Of a stretch of DNA of 64,000 nt, positions 1-8,941 are shown piece by piece. Source of the DNA: Gramella jeungdoensis (GTDB lineage Bacteria > Bacteroidota > Bacteroidia > Flavobacteriales > Flavobacteriaceae). Below the pieces are notes generated by a model. That model was given only the letters and a program-made list of their open reading frames with translations, ran no database searches and was not told where the DNA came from. Numbering within the stretch: position 1 is the first letter of the stretch; each line of letters begins with the position of its first letter. The stretch covers positions 682,001 to 746,000 of the forward strand of contig NZ_JAMSCK010000002.1 in assembly GCF_023805255.1 (NCBI RefSeq). The letters run 5' to 3'. The position numbers were made by a program, and so were the translations under genes.

Positions 1-691
1 TCATGGTGCCGGCTTCTTCAAGGTATTCATGAGTATTGGCATCGGTCCAGATGATCTGCTGAAACCCTTCTTCCTTTGCCAGATTGGTAGGATAGAACTG
101 CGCACCGTAATTTCCGGCTGCCTTAGCATATCCAACACCTCCATCTGCTGCACGGCTGAATTTCTCTGAAAACTTTACTCTAACCTCTCCGCTGTAATAA
201 GCCTGGGCAGGAGAGCAAATGATCATGAATTTATATTCGCCAGATGCTGAGGCTGAAACCCCGGCTTCGGTAGCGATCACGAAGGGTCTTATATAAAGGC
301 TGTTTCCAAAACCTTTTTTTATCCAGTCTTTATCAAGTTTTAAAAGTTCCTCGAGACTGTTGAAGAAATATTCTTTTGGGAATTCTGGAATGGCCAAACG
401 CTTGCCAGATCTGTTGATTCTCTTGAAATTCTCGTCTGGTCTAAAAAGCCATATCCTGTCATCTTTATCCTTGTAGGCTTTCATTCCTTCAAACACAGCC
501 TGCCCGTAATGAAAAACCCTCGCTGAAGGATCAAGAGTAAGAGGTCCGTAAGGTTTAATTACGGGTTTTTGCCATTCACCATCGATATAATCGCACTCCA
601 TCATGTGATCTGTGAAAACCTTCCCGAAAACAAGATTGTCAAAATTGGTATTTTCTATTTTAGATTTGGGAGATTTTTGTATGTCTATCAT
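1..691 (-). CDS. ilvE: Branched-chain amino acid aminotransferase (3' end cut by window edge)
   Basis: PLP-dependent class IV aminotransferase that interconverts leucine, isoleucine and valine with their 2-oxo acids in the cytoplasm. The start is the ATG at 691 on the minus strand (MIDIQKSPKSK). About 230 residues are visible and the reading frame runs off the left edge, so it is partial. Recognisable stretches are FHYGQAVFEGMKAY, the phosphate/substrate region SLYIRPFVIATEAGVS and YAKAAGNYGAQF, whose lysine (residue 190) is the expected PLP Schiff-base lysine. The family is about 350 residues long, so roughly one third is missing. It is divergent from the DUF4920-mnmD pair and has its own promoter at 726-755. 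Confidence 0.93.
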   Translation of the reverse strand, partial: MIDIQKSPKSKIENTNFDNLVFGKVFTDHMMECDYIDGEWQKPVIKPYGPLTLDPSARVFHYGQAVFEGMKAYKDKDDRIWLFRPDENFKRINRSGKRLAIPEFPKEYFFNSLEELLKLDKDWIKKGFGNSLYIRPFVIATEAGVSASASGEYKFMIICSPAQAYYSGEVRVKFSEKFSRAADGGVGYAKAAGNYGAQFYPTNLAKEEGFQQIIWTDANTHEYLEEAGTM

Positions 692-725
692 CGAAGTGAG
701 ATTTTGATTGTGAGAATTAAGTCAA

Positions 726-755
726 CAAATTTACCTAATTAAAAGAAGAATCAAA
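726..755 (-). promoter_or_regulatory. Bacteroidota housekeeping-type promoter for ilvE
   Basis: On the minus strand a TTTG (-33 element, 752-755) is followed after 18 nt by TAAATTTG (-7 element, 726-733). This matches the Bacteroidota consensus TTTG-N19-TAnnTTTG. The -7 box lies about 35 nt before the ilvE start codon. On the plus strand a TAAATTTG at 770-777 could serve the DUF4920 gene, but I see no good -33 element for it. Confidence 0.6.
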
Positions 756-805
756 ATCTAAAGTTTTGGTAAATTTGAAGCTTTCAGCCATTTATATAAT
801 TTGTT

Positions 806-1318
806 ATGAGAACTTCTGTTTTGCTTCTTGTTTTGTTCCTGGCGTTCATTTCCTGTAAAGAGAAAGCACCTGATAAGAATTCAGAACTTACCCTACTGCA
901 GACAGACCAGCAGGAATATGAAAGTTTCGGTGAGAAGATTTCAGCAAATAATAGCCTTTCTGCGCAAGCGATGAAACTGCAATATGAGAAACTGGAATTA
1001 GGCGATACCATTTCGGTGAAATTTACAGCAAAGGTGAACAGTGTATGTAAAATGAAGCGATGCTGGATGAAGCTGGAGCTTCCCGAAACTGAAGAGGACC
1101 CCATGGTTAAATTCAGGGAATATGGTTTTTTTGTTCCAAAGGATATTGAAGGGAAAGAGGTAGTTGTTGAAGGAATTGCCTTTATAGAAGAGATTTCAGT
1201 GGAAGACCAGGAACACTTTGCCAAAGATGCCGGAAAGGCTGTTGAAGAGATTGAAGCCATAGTAGAACCAAAAAGGTCCCTGGGATTTCTTGCCCATGGG
1301 GTCCTGGTAAAAAAATAG
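806..1318 (+). CDS. DUF4920 family lipoprotein
   Basis: Predicted lipoprotein of 170 residues. A hydrophobic leader of about 16 residues ends in a lipobox FISC, with Cys17 as the likely lipidation site, so the mature protein would be membrane anchored. The remainder matches my memory of the DUF4920 family: a beta-rich region containing SVCKMKRCWMKLEL with two cysteines. Its function is not known. The stop codon lies one base before the TTG start of mnmD, so the two genes form a tightly coupled pair. The arrangement ilvE / DUF4920 / mnmD is familiar from Flavobacteriia (recollection, not searched). Confidence 0.85.
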   Translation: MRTSVLLLVLFLAFISCKEKAPDKNSELTLLQTDQQEYESFGEKISANNSLSAQAMKLQYEKLELGDTISVKFTAKVNSVCKMKRCWMKLELPETEEDPMVKFREYGFFVPKDIEGKEVVVEGIAFIEEISVEDQEHFAKDAGKAVEEIEAIVEPKRSLGFLAHGVLVKK

Positions 1319-1319
1319 T

Positions 1320-1994
1320 TTGGAAAGAAAGATTATAAAGACTGCCGACGGTTCTATTACCATACATCTGCCAGAATGGAATGAGCAATACCATTCCAAG
1401 CACGGAGCGGTACAGGAGGCAAGGCATGTATTTCTGAAAATGGGCCTCTTCCATCTGCTTGAAAAAGAGAAGCCTTCAGAGCTTTCAATTCTTGAAATAG
1501 GCTTTGGTACAGGCTTGAATGCGTTTCTCACTTTTCTGGAGGCTGAAAGACTTGAAATGAAAATCAATTACACGGGGGTTGAAGCTTATCCGGTACCTTC
1601 AGAAGAAGTGAAGCTTCTCAATTATCCCGAGGTGACTCAGGCTTTAGAGAAAGCAGATTATTTTCAAGAATTACATGCAACTGAATGGGAAAAAGCTCAT
1701 AAGATCTCCGAGTACTTTAGCCTGTGTAAACAAAAGAAGAAATTCAGCGAAATCAGGGATCAGGAGTTATATGATCTTATCTATTTTGACGCATTTGGAG
1801 CAAGAGTGCAACCCGAACTCTGGACCGAAGAGATCTTTGCTTTAATGTTTCAGGCCATGAAAACAGGAGGAGTGCTGGTGACATATGCCGCTAAGGGTAG
1901 TGTAAGGCGGGCCATGCTGTCTTCAGGTTTTCAGGTAGAGAAACTGCCTGGCCCTCCCGGAAAACGGGAAATGTTAAGGGCTGTTAAATTATAA
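1320..1994 (+). CDS. mnmD: tRNA (5-methylaminomethyl-2-thiouridine)(34)-methyltransferase MnmD
   Basis: SAM-dependent methyltransferase that completes the wobble-uridine modification mnm5s2U34 in tRNA. At 224 residues it corresponds to the N-terminal methyltransferase domain of E. coli MnmC; the FAD oxidase half is absent, as in other stand-alone MnmD proteins. The N-terminus EWNEQYHSKHGAVQEARHVF is characteristic. The SAM-binding motif ILEIGFGTGLNAFL lies at about residues 57-70, and a catalytic-region motif YFDAFGARVQPELW lies near residue 155. The start is TTG at 1320, right after the DUF4920 stop; there is no nearby ATG that keeps the conserved N-terminus. Confidence 0.92.
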   Translation: MERKIIKTADGSITIHLPEWNEQYHSKHGAVQEARHVFLKMGLFHLLEKEKPSELSILEIGFGTGLNAFLTFLEAERLEMKINYTGVEAYPVPSEEVKLLNYPEVTQALEKADYFQELHATEWEKAHKISEYFSLCKQKKKFSEIRDQELYDLIYFDAFGARVQPELWTEEIFALMFQAMKTGGVLVTYAAKGSVRRAMLSSGFQVEKLPGPPGKREMLRAVKL

Positions 1995-2067
1995 GCTTAT
2001 TGCCGTTAAACCTCTTTTAAAAATGAGAAAGGCCGTTTAGTCTTATGTATCTTGAAAAGAAAAAAGT

Positions 2068-2970
2068 ATGCGCGTATTAATTACCGGTGCAACAGGACTT
2101 ATTGGCTCTCAACTAAGCAATCTGTGCAGGGAGAGAGGGATACGGGTTAACTATCTTACCACTGATAAAGCTAAAATAGAGAAGCAGGAAGATTATCAGG
2201 GGTTTTACTGGGATCCAAAAAGCCAGGAGATAGAGAAGGGCTGTATTGAAGGAGTGAAGACCATAGTCCATCTTGCCGGTGCGAGCATTGCCGAACCCTG
2301 GTCTAATTCTTATAAAAAGAAAATCATCAGAAGCCGGGTAGATACGGCAGCTTTACTTTTTAAAACTTTAGAGGAAAATCCACATCAGGTGGAAAATTTT
2401 ATTTCGGCAAGCGCCATTGGTATCTATCCCAGTTCTCTTGAAAAGTTATATTTTGAGGAAGGCAAATCAGTAGCCGATAATTTTATTGGAGAAGTTGTTC
2501 GTAAATGGGAAGCTGCTGCTGATGAATTTGAAAAGATAGGCCTGGATGTGGCCAAAATACGTGTAGGCCTTGTGCTTGCCGAAGATGGCGGAATGCTTGA
2601 AAAGATCAAAAAACCTATTTCCTTAAATATGGGAGCTGCACTGGGAAGTGGAAAGCAGTGGCAGTCCTGGATACATATTGAAGATCTGACAGAGATCTTT
2701 CTTTTTGCTATTGAGAACGAACTTACTGGGGTTTATAATGCCGTAGCGCCAAATCCTGTTACCAATAAAGAACTTACCAGGGAACTTGCCAAACAGATGG
2801 GGAAATCGATATGGCTGCCTAATGTTCCGAAATTTGCATTAAAAACTTTGCTGGGAGAGATGTCCCAGATCGTTCTTTCCAGTCAGCTTGTAAGCTGTAA
2901 AAAAATAGAAGAACAGGGATACAATTTCAAATACACGAATCTTTCAAGGGCCCTCGCCGATCTTACCTAA
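2068..2970 (+). CDS. TIGR01777-type NAD(P)-dependent epimerase (YfcH-like SDR)
   Basis: Atypical short-chain dehydrogenase/reductase of 300 residues. The nucleotide-binding GATGLIGSQ motif is at residues 7-15 directly after the first beta strand, and the region VHLAGASIAEPWS is typical of the TIGR01777 (YfcH) group. The C-terminal part (GVYNAVAPNPVTNKELT and following) matches the DUF1731 extension of that group. The substrate is unknown. It starts 73 bp after mnmD on the same strand and is followed by a bidirectional terminator, so it may be the last gene of the DUF4920-mnmD transcript or have its own promoter. Confidence 0.88.
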   Translation: MRVLITGATGLIGSQLSNLCRERGIRVNYLTTDKAKIEKQEDYQGFYWDPKSQEIEKGCIEGVKTIVHLAGASIAEPWSNSYKKKIIRSRVDTAALLFKTLEENPHQVENFISASAIGIYPSSLEKLYFEEGKSVADNFIGEVVRKWEAAADEFEKIGLDVAKIRVGLVLAEDGGMLEKIKKPISLNMGAALGSGKQWQSWIHIEDLTEIFLFAIENELTGVYNAVAPNPVTNKELTRELAKQMGKSIWLPNVPKFALKTLLGEMSQIVLSSQLVSCKKIEEQGYNFKYTNLSRALADLT

Positions 2971-2975
2971 AATAA

Positions 2976-3002
2976 AAAAGCCCCGCTTCACGCGAGGCTT
3001 TT
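2976..3002. terminator. Bidirectional intrinsic terminator
   Basis: A nine-pair stem with one mismatch (AAGCCCCGC at 2978-2986 with GCGAGGCTT at 2992-3000) is flanked by an A run on the left and a short T run on the right. It sits between the convergent SDR and YceI genes and could stop transcription from both sides. Confidence 0.75.
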
Positions 3003-3022
3003 CATTAAAATTCAATTATAAA

Positions 3023-3691
3023 CTAAGCCTTTTTGGCTTTCAGGTTTATTTTCAATTCAATTTCGTCATTAATGAATTTATCACCCAGCCCGTCAAATAC
3101 AGATTTTGAACCGTAATTCACGTTCCATTTTGTTCTGTCTATCGTGAATTCTTCACTGGTGATCTGGATGTTCTCACCATCTTTTGTAATGTTTACCGGG
3201 AAAGCGATGTTCTTGGTCTCCTCTTTTATTGTAAGGTTACCCTGTAACATTTGCTGACCTTCCTCTTCAGTGATTCCGGTCACTTCAAAAGTAGCCTGAG
3301 GGTATTTGGTAACATTAAAAAAGTCACCTTCTTTTCCTTCTACAGTACCTTTTAAGTGAGCCTCAAGATCTGCTTTCTTATCTCCATCAAGATCGGTCAC
3401 CTCAATGGAATTCATATCTATAACAAAAGTTCCACTTTCGATCACGCTGTCGTTTGCCTTGAAGGTTCCTTCTGCAACCTTGATGGTTCCGGTATGAGTT
3501 CCGGTAGGCTTTTCACCCTGCCATTCAATTACAGATGTGGCAGTGTCTACCTTAAATTCTGAAGCATCAGCCTGCGCTGTAGCAGTATCTTTTGCTTCAG
3601 CCATTTCGGCTTCATTATTATTGTTCTTACATGAAGTAAAAGCAAGTCCCAGACCTGCAATAACTAATGCATTTAGAAATAATCTCTTCAT
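3023..3691 (-). CDS. YceI family lipoprotein
   Basis: Predicted lipoprotein of 222 residues with a YceI (lipid-binding beta-barrel, lipocalin-like) domain. The leader ends in TSC with Cys21 as the likely lipidated residue. An acidic linker (about residues 22-45) precedes the domain, which begins FKVDTATSVIEWQGEKPTGT and ends near FTIDRTKWNVNYGSKS, a characteristic YceI segment. YceI proteins bind polyisoprenoid or other amphiphilic molecules in the periplasm; the ligand here cannot be told. It is transcribed alone, convergent with the SDR gene and divergent from grpE. Confidence 0.9.
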   Translation of the reverse strand: MKRLFLNALVIAGLGLAFTSCKNNNNEAEMAEAKDTATAQADASEFKVDTATSVIEWQGEKPTGTHTGTIKVAEGTFKANDSVIESGTFVIDMNSIEVTDLDGDKKADLEAHLKGTVEGKEGDFFNVTKYPQATFEVTGITEEEGQQMLQGNLTIKEETKNIAFPVNITKDGENIQITSEEFTIDRTKWNVNYGSKSVFDGLGDKFINDEIELKINLKAKKA

Positions 3692-3717
3692 TGGGGATTA
3701 ATTTTTAAAGTTCGGGG

Positions 3718-3725
3718 CAAAAGTA
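3718..3725 (-). promoter_or_regulatory. Candidate -7 box of the YceI gene
   Basis: The minus strand reads TACTTTTG, which fits TAnnTTTG, 27 nt before the YceI start codon. No convincing TTTG lies at the right distance upstream, so only the -7 half is supported. Confidence 0.4.
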
Positions 3726-3843
3726 AAAGGAAAATCATTCCTTGCGTCCTAAAGTTTTACTAAAATAATCTTGTGACATTTTGACATTTTAACCGAATTG
3801 GCAATGAATTTGACTAAATGTGGCTGAAAGTAAATTTTAAGTA

Positions 3844-4437
3844 ATGAGCGAAAAAAAGGATAAAGCCAAAAAACAGGATAAAGAGGTTAAAGATCAGGTA
3901 GAAGAAGTATTGGATAATGCCATCGAGGAAGTTGACGGAAATGGCGAAAATAAAGAAGAACAGCCTGAAACCAAGGGAAATGAGCTTACCGAAGAAGAGC
4001 GCTTAAAAGAAGACCTTCAAAAGGAAAAGGATAAATTCTTAAGGCTCTTTGCCGAGTTTGAAAATTATAAAAGACGCACTTCAAAGGAGAGACTCGAGTT
4101 ATTTAAAACTGCCAATCAGGAAGTAATGACAGCTATGCTGCCTATTCTGGATGATTTTGACAGGGCCTTAAATGAACTGAAAAAATCTGGTGACGAAAAT
4201 CTTTTAAAAGGAGTAGAGTTGATTCACAATAAGCTTAAGGAAACCCTTAAGGCCAAAGGGCTTGAAAGAATGAAGGTGGAACAGGGAGAAGACTTCGACT
4301 CTGAAGTGCATGAAGCTATTACACAGGTGCCTGCCCCTTCTGATGATCTTAAAGGCAAGATTGTTGATGTAGTAGAACCCGGATACAAGCTGGGCGAGAG
4401 GATTATTAGATATCCAAAGGTAGTTACCGGCCAGTAA
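3844..4437 (+). CDS. grpE: Nucleotide exchange factor GrpE
   Basis: Co-chaperone that releases ADP from DnaK, 197 residues, cytoplasmic. The first 60 residues are highly charged and Lys/Glu rich. A long helix follows (EEERLKEDLQKEKDKFLRLF), then the typical GrpE core: FENYKRRTSKER, LPILDDFDRAL and a C-terminal beta domain with DFDSEVHEAITQVPA and GYKLGERIIRYPKVVT. It is followed after 31 bp by dnaJ. No dnaK is present in the window. No CIRCE element was seen upstream. Confidence 0.96.
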   Translation: MSEKKDKAKKQDKEVKDQVEEVLDNAIEEVDGNGENKEEQPETKGNELTEEERLKEDLQKEKDKFLRLFAEFENYKRRTSKERLELFKTANQEVMTAMLPILDDFDRALNELKKSGDENLLKGVELIHNKLKETLKAKGLERMKVEQGEDFDSEVHEAITQVPAPSDDLKGKIVDVVEPGYKLGERIIRYPKVVTGQ

Positions 4438-4468
4438 ACCGCTTTTGCAAAATTTGTAAAAACCCGAC

Positions 4469-5581
4469 ATGAAAGAAGATTATTACGAAATATTAGGCGT
4501 AAGTAAAGACGCTTCAGCAGCAGATATAAAAAGAGCATATCGTAAAATGGCTTTGAAATACCACCCCGATAAGAATCCGGGTGATTCTAAAGCCGAGGAG
4601 ATGTTCAAGAAATCTGCTGAAGCTTATGAAGTTTTAGGAAATCAGGAAAAGAGAGCCAAATATGATCGTTTTGGTCACCAGGCCTTCGAAGGTGGCGGAT
4701 TTGGCGGAGGTGGCATGAACATGGATGATATCTTCAGCCAGTTTGGTGACATCTTTGGCGGCGGATTTGGTGGCGGATTCTCCGGCTTTGGAGGATTCGG
4801 CGGAGGCCAGCGCCGCAGTAAAGGAAGCAATCTCAGGATCAGGGTTAGTTTGAATCTTGAAGAAATTGCCAATGGTTGTGAGAAGAAGATCAAGGTGAAG
4901 CGAAAGGTCAAAGCTCCAGGTACCACTTATAAGACTTGTTCAACCTGTAATGGTACAGGACAGGTTACCCGAGTAACCAATACAATTCTGGGTAGAATGC
5001 AAACTGCCTCTCCATGTGGAACCTGTAGCGGGACAGGGCAGATCCTTGATCATAAACCTGAAGGAGCCGATTCGCAAGGTCTAATGATGAAAGAGGAGAC
5101 CGTTTCTATTAAAATACCTGCGGGTGTTGAAGATGGAATGCAGCTGAAAGTAGCAGGAAAAGGTAATGAAGCCCCTGGAAATGGCATTCCCGGAGATCTG
5201 CTGGTAGCTATCGAAGAAAAAGAGCACGCAAGTCTTCAGCGAGAGGGAGATAACCTTCATTATGATCTTTATATCAGTTTCTCTGAAGCTGCTCTGGGAA
5301 CTTCAAAGGAAATCGATACAGTGACTGGTAAGGTTCGTATTAAGATCGAGGAAGGTGTTCAATCTGGTAAGATCTTGAGATTGAGAGGTAAAGGTATTTC
5401 CAGTATTAATGGTTACGGAAAGGGAGATCTTCTGGTCCATGTAAATGTATGGACTCCTAAGGCCCTGTCCAGAGAGCAAAAGGAATTTTTTGAAAGGATG
5501 GCCGATGATGAGAATTTCAGGCCAAACCCCGAAAAGAGTGATAAATCCTTCTTTGAAAAAGTTAAAGATATGTTTTCTTAA
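4469..5581 (+). CDS. dnaJ: Chaperone DnaJ with two-motif zinc finger
   Basis: Hsp40 co-chaperone that stimulates DnaK ATPase and delivers substrates, 370 residues. Its J domain carries the HPD motif in KYHPDKNPG near residue 33. A Gly/Phe-rich linker (about residues 70-115) follows. The central zinc region holds only two CxxCxGxG motifs, CSTCNGTG (157-164) and CGTCSGTG (183-190), instead of the usual four. By spacing these match repeats 2 and 3, that is zinc centre II. The C-terminal substrate domains are complete ([21 protein letters not shown]). I recall the reduced finger from other Flavobacteriia. A double terminator follows. Confidence 0.95.
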   Translation: MKEDYYEILGVSKDASAADIKRAYRKMALKYHPDKNPGDSKAEEMFKKSAEAYEVLGNQEKRAKYDRFGHQAFEGGGFGGGGMNMDDIFSQFGDIFGGGFGGGFSGFGGFGGGQRRSKGSNLRIRVSLNLEEIANGCEKKIKVKRKVKAPGTTYKTCSTCNGTGQVTRVTNTILGRMQTASPCGTCSGTGQILDHKPEGADSQGLMMKEETVSIKIPAGVEDGMQLKVAGKGNEAPGNGIPGDLLVAIEEKEHASLQREGDNLHYDLYISFSEAALGTSKEIDTVTGKVRIKIEEGVQSGKILRLRGKGISSINGYGKGDLLVHVNVWTPKALSREQKEFFERMADDENFRPNPEKSDKSFFEKVKDMFS

Positions 5582-5614
5582 AAAGCCGGTTTTAAGAAAA
5601 AATTTATATATTTG

Positions 5615-5651
5615 ATTATCACTAAGTCTTTTAGTGATAATTTTTCTTTTT
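5615..5651 (+). terminator. Intrinsic terminator after dnaJ
   Basis: A perfect 11-bp stem, ATTATCACTAA (5615-5625) with TTAGTGATAAT (5631-5641) and a 5-nt loop, is followed by TTTTCTTTTT. It ends the grpE-dnaJ transcript. Confidence 0.85.
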
Positions 5652-5666
5652 CATAGCAATTTTTTT

Positions 5667-5702
5667 CCCATCCTTAATCCTTTTAAGGGTGGGTTTTGTT
5701 TT
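5667..5702 (+). terminator. Second intrinsic terminator after dnaJ
   Basis: An 11-pair stem with one G-T wobble (5667-5677 with 5683-5693, CCCATCCTTAA and TTAAGGGTGGG) is followed by TTTTGTTTTT. It lies about 25 bp after the first hairpin, giving a tandem terminator before the ABC operon. Confidence 0.75.
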
Positions 5703-5791
5703 TACGGAGGTTTCGGAAATTATAAAATCTTCTTAATCAACTACCACTCTCTGGTGATTTCTCTATCTTTAACCTTCCTATAAAATACTAT

Positions 5792-6721
5792 ATGGAAAAT
5801 CTTTTGGTTGCGGAGAATATCTATAAGCGATTTGGAAATTTTACTGCACTCAACAATGTTTCAATAAATATCCCCAGAGAAAGCATATTTGGCCTTTTAG
5901 GGCCAAATGGTGCGGGAAAAACCACACTTCTTAGAATCATAAATCAAATTACCATGCCTGATGAAGGCAGGGTATATCTTGACGGGAAACCTCTGCATCC
6001 AGACGATATAGCACATATTGGCTACCTTCCTGAAGAAAGAGGGCTTTATAAATCAATGAAAGTAGGGGAGCAGGCTCTTTATCTGGCAAGACTGAAAGGC
6101 CTCAGCAAGACTGAAGCTAAAGAAAGGCTTAAGTACTGGTTCCGGAAGCTCGAAATCGAAGGCTGGTGGGATAAGAAGATACAGGAACTTTCCAAAGGAA
6201 TGGCCCAAAAAGTACAATTTGTGATTACGGTACTGCACCGGCCAAAATTACTGATCTTTGATGAACCTTTTAGCGGATTTGATCCTGTGAATGCTAATCT
6301 TATTAAAGATGAGATACTTCAGCTAAAAGAAGAAGGAGCCACCATTCTTTTTTCCACCCACCGTATGGAAAGTGTTGAGGAGCTTTGTGATTATATCGCC
6401 CTTATCCATAAGTCGAATAAACTGCTGGATGGAAAGGTTTCAGAGATCAAGAAGGAATACAAATCCAACACCTTTGAAGTGGGACTCGATGCGGTAGACG
6501 AGGCCACCCTGAAACAGGAACTTAAATCGCGTTTTCAGATTGGCCCCGCCAGATTTAAAAGTATACAGGACGACCTTAAGCTAACAATCAAACTTGGGGA
6601 GCACGAATCTTCCAATGAACTGATCAGATTTTTGCTCACCCGGGCCAGAATAAATCATTTTGTTGAGGTGATTCCTTCAGTAAATGATATTTTTATAAAA
6701 ACGGTAACTCAAAATGCGTAA
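5792..6721 (+). CDS. ABC transporter ATP-binding protein (NatA-like)
   Basis: ATPase subunit of an ABC-2 type exporter, 309 residues. Walker A is GPNGAGKT at 37-44, the signature is LSKGM (a variant of LSGGQ) near residue 135, Walker B is LLIFDEP, and a switch histidine is present in STHRMES. The C-terminal 90 residues resemble the DUF4162 tail of NatA/YhaQ-like ATPases. It overlaps the permease gene by 8 bp. It starts an operon of five tightly packed genes (5792-10996). The substrate is unknown; sodium export is only an analogy with NatA. Confidence 0.9.
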   Translation: MENLLVAENIYKRFGNFTALNNVSINIPRESIFGLLGPNGAGKTTLLRIINQITMPDEGRVYLDGKPLHPDDIAHIGYLPEERGLYKSMKVGEQALYLARLKGLSKTEAKERLKYWFRKLEIEGWWDKKIQELSKGMAQKVQFVITVLHRPKLLIFDEPFSGFDPVNANLIKDEILQLKEEGATILFSTHRMESVEELCDYIALIHKSNKLLDGKVSEIKKEYKSNTFEVGLDAVDEATLKQELKSRFQIGPARFKSIQDDLKLTIKLGEHESSNELIRFLLTRARINHFVEVIPSVNDIFIKTVTQNA

Positions 6722-8006
6722 CCTAAGGCTTATTATAAACCGGGAGTACCTGGCAAGGATAAGGAATAAGACCTTTATCATAATGACGTTTATGAGTCCG
6801 CTTATCTTCGTTGGTATGATCCTGCTCATTGCTTATTTGAGTATGCTGAACAGTACCGAGCAAAAGATAATAGGTATTCACGATGAAAGCGGAATGTTTG
6901 CTTCAGAGTTCAAAGATGGTGAACAGGTGCAATACCTTGATTATTCAGGTAAATCCCTGCAAGAGGCCAGGGAAGAGGTTCTGGATAATGAATATTTCGG
7001 GCTGATACATATAGCCAATGTTGCTCCCGGAGAAAACGCGAAAATTGAGTTCTTTGGAAAGGATACTCCCGGTTTTGGTACTATTGAGAATATTGAAAAG
7101 ACAATTTCAGATAAACTTACCCGGGAACAGCTTATCGCAAGAGGAATAGATGTATCTGAAATTGATAAGGCACGTGCCGATGTGAGTGTGGATATCCAGA
7201 ATTTTGCGGGTGAAAGAAGTTCAAAAATGTCAAACTACATCAAAATGTTCTTTGGTGGAGCTGCCGGTTATCTTTTAATGATGTTCATCATTATTTACGG
7301 GAATATGGTAATGCGTAGCGTGATTGAAGAAAAGACCAATCGCATTATAGAGATCATTGTCTCTTCAGTAAAACCCTTTCAATTATTACTGGGTAAAGTG
7401 CTGGGTACCTCCCTGGCTGGGATCACCCAGTTCACGATTTGGGTCATTTTGGGAACTGTACTTTTATTTAGCATTTCTTCTTTTCTTGGTATAGATCCAT
7501 TGGCTGCACAAATGCCAGCTTCTAATGTGGTGAGTGAAGTGGCGAAACCTGAAATAAATCAACTGGTTATAGATATACTGAATTTGCCTTATGCCAGCCT
7601 GTTAGGCTTCTTTGTTATATACTTTATTGGAGGGTATTTTCTTTATAGTGCCATCTACGCGGCGATAGGTGCCGCGGTAGACAGCGAGACTGATACTCAG
7701 CAGTTCATGTTTCCCATTATTTTACCACTTATTCTTGGGATCTATGTGGGATTCTTTTCGGTAGTCGAAAATCCCCATGGTACGGTCTCTACTATATTTT
7801 CAATAATCCCACTCACTTCTCCTATTGTGATGCTGATGAGGATCCCGTTTGGAGTTCCGTGGTGGGAAATAGCAACTTCAATAATTATCCTGATTGCAAC
7901 AAATTTTGGAGTGCTATGGCTATCGGCAAAAATCTACAGGGTGGGAATACTTATGTACGGTAAAAAACCTACTTATAAAGAACTGTATAAATGGCTTAAA
8001 TATTAA
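6714..8006 (+). CDS. ABC-2 type permease (NatB-like)
   Basis: Membrane subunit for the preceding ATPase, 430 residues. One transmembrane helix near the N-terminus (FIIMTFMSPLIFVGMILLIA) is followed by a soluble extracytoplasmic region of about 150 residues and then five or six more helices in the C-terminal half. The motif MRSVIEEKTNRIIEIIVSSV just after the second helix is typical of ABC-2 permeases of the NatB/YhaP kind. It overlaps the ATPase gene by 8 bp and lies 2 bp before the MscS gene, so the three are probably translated from one message. Confidence 0.88.
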   Translation: MRNLRLIINREYLARIRNKTFIIMTFMSPLIFVGMILLIAYLSMLNSTEQKIIGIHDESGMFASEFKDGEQVQYLDYSGKSLQEAREEVLDNEYFGLIHIANVAPGENAKIEFFGKDTPGFGTIENIEKTISDKLTREQLIARGIDVSEIDKARADVSVDIQNFAGERSSKMSNYIKMFFGGAAGYLLMMFIIIYGNMVMRSVIEEKTNRIIEIIVSSVKPFQLLLGKVLGTSLAGITQFTIWVILGTVLLFSISSFLGIDPLAAQMPASNVVSEVAKPEINQLVIDILNLPYASLLGFFVIYFIGGYFLYSAIYAAIGAAVDSETDTQQFMFPIILPLILGIYVGFFSVVENPHGTVSTIFSIIPLTSPIVMLMRIPFGVPWWEIATSIIILIATNFGVLWLSAKIYRVGILMYGKKPTYKELYKWLKY

Positions 8007-8008
8007 TT

Positions 8009-8941
8009 ATGCAGGATCAAACAGCTAAAGAAAAGGTTACTGAGGTAATAGAGCAGGATATCTGGGGTCTTATCAAGGAGATCTGGAATGCCGGTTTTAG
8101 TTATTCTATAGGTGGAGAAGAAATTAAAATTACTGTAGGCCTGGTTGTTTTAATCATTCTGGCCTTTTTGGTAACCAGTGTTGTTCTAAGGATTGTAAGA
8201 TCTTTTATCACTTCAAAACTGATGGAAGAAGACAAAATGAAGTTCATAAGTGTCTTCAAATTCATTAAGTATTTTGTGTATGTGGTAGTGATTCTTATCA
8301 CCTTAAGTTCTACCGGAGTGGATGTCACAATACTTCTAACCGCTTCAGCAGCTTTATTCGTTGGTCTGGGTCTTGCCTTGCAGGAATTATTTCAGGATGT
8401 AATAGGAGGAATATTTATAATCCTTGATAAATCCCTTCTCGTAGGTGACGTTATCGAAATGGAAGGCAGGGTAGCAAGGGTATTTGAAATAAAGCTTAGA
8501 ACCACGCGGGCGCTTACAAGGGATGACAAGGTAATGATCATTCCCAATCACAAATTCATAAGCGATACTGTTTTTAATTATACCCAGAATCATAAAACTA
8601 CCCGGGAAGTCGTTAAGGTAGGGGTCTCTTATGGGAGTGATGTTGAGAAAGTGAGAGAAGTCTTGCTTGAATGTGCACGTGAGCAAAAGGGCATACTTAA
8701 AAAGCCTGAACCATTTATTTTATTTGAAGATTTTGGAGATTCAGCCTTACTTTTCGGGCTTCATTTTTATGTTTCCGACAGTTTTGTAGATCCTAAAGTA
8801 AAAAGTGAATTAAGGTTTAAGATCAATAATAAGTTCAGATTGAACAATATCACCATACCTTTCCCACAAAGGGATGTGCATATGTTCTATCCGGCTAACA
8901 ATACCAATTCTAATGAATTAACCGATGACCAGGATGCGTAA
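8009..8941 (+). CDS. Mechanosensitive ion channel, MscS family
   Basis: Small MscS-like channel of 310 residues expected in the inner membrane, opening under membrane tension. Three hydrophobic segments lie in residues 45-140. The pore-lining third helix and the start of the beta domain read ALFVGLGLALQELFQDVIGG, a good match to the MscS signature, followed by VGDVIEMEGRVARVFEIKLR. The C-terminal alpha/beta domain is complete. It is third in the 5792-10996 operon. The overlap with the next gene is 8 or 17 bp depending on that gene's start. Confidence 0.92.
   Translation: MQDQTAKEKVTEVIEQDIWGLIKEIWNAGFSYSIGGEEIKITVGLVVLIILAFLVTSVVLRIVRSFITSKLMEEDKMKFISVFKFIKYFVYVVVILITLSSTGVDVTILLTASAALFVGLGLALQELFQDVIGGIFIILDKSLLVGDVIEMEGRVARVFEIKLRTTRALTRDDKVMIIPNHKFISDTVFNYTQNHKTTREVVKVGVSYGSDVEKVREVLLECAREQKGILKKPEPFILFEDFGDSALLFGLHFYVSDSFVDPKVKSELRFKINNKFRLNNITIPFPQRDVHMFYPANNTNSNELTDDQDA

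Noticed and set aside
784-1260. Minus-strand open frame of 158 codons opposite the DUF4920 gene
   Set aside because: It lies wholly opposite a convincing lipoprotein gene and its Ser-rich composition is that of an antisense shadow.
4675-4926. Proline-rich minus-strand frame opposite dnaJ
   Set aside because: It is the complement of the Gly-rich linker of DnaJ.
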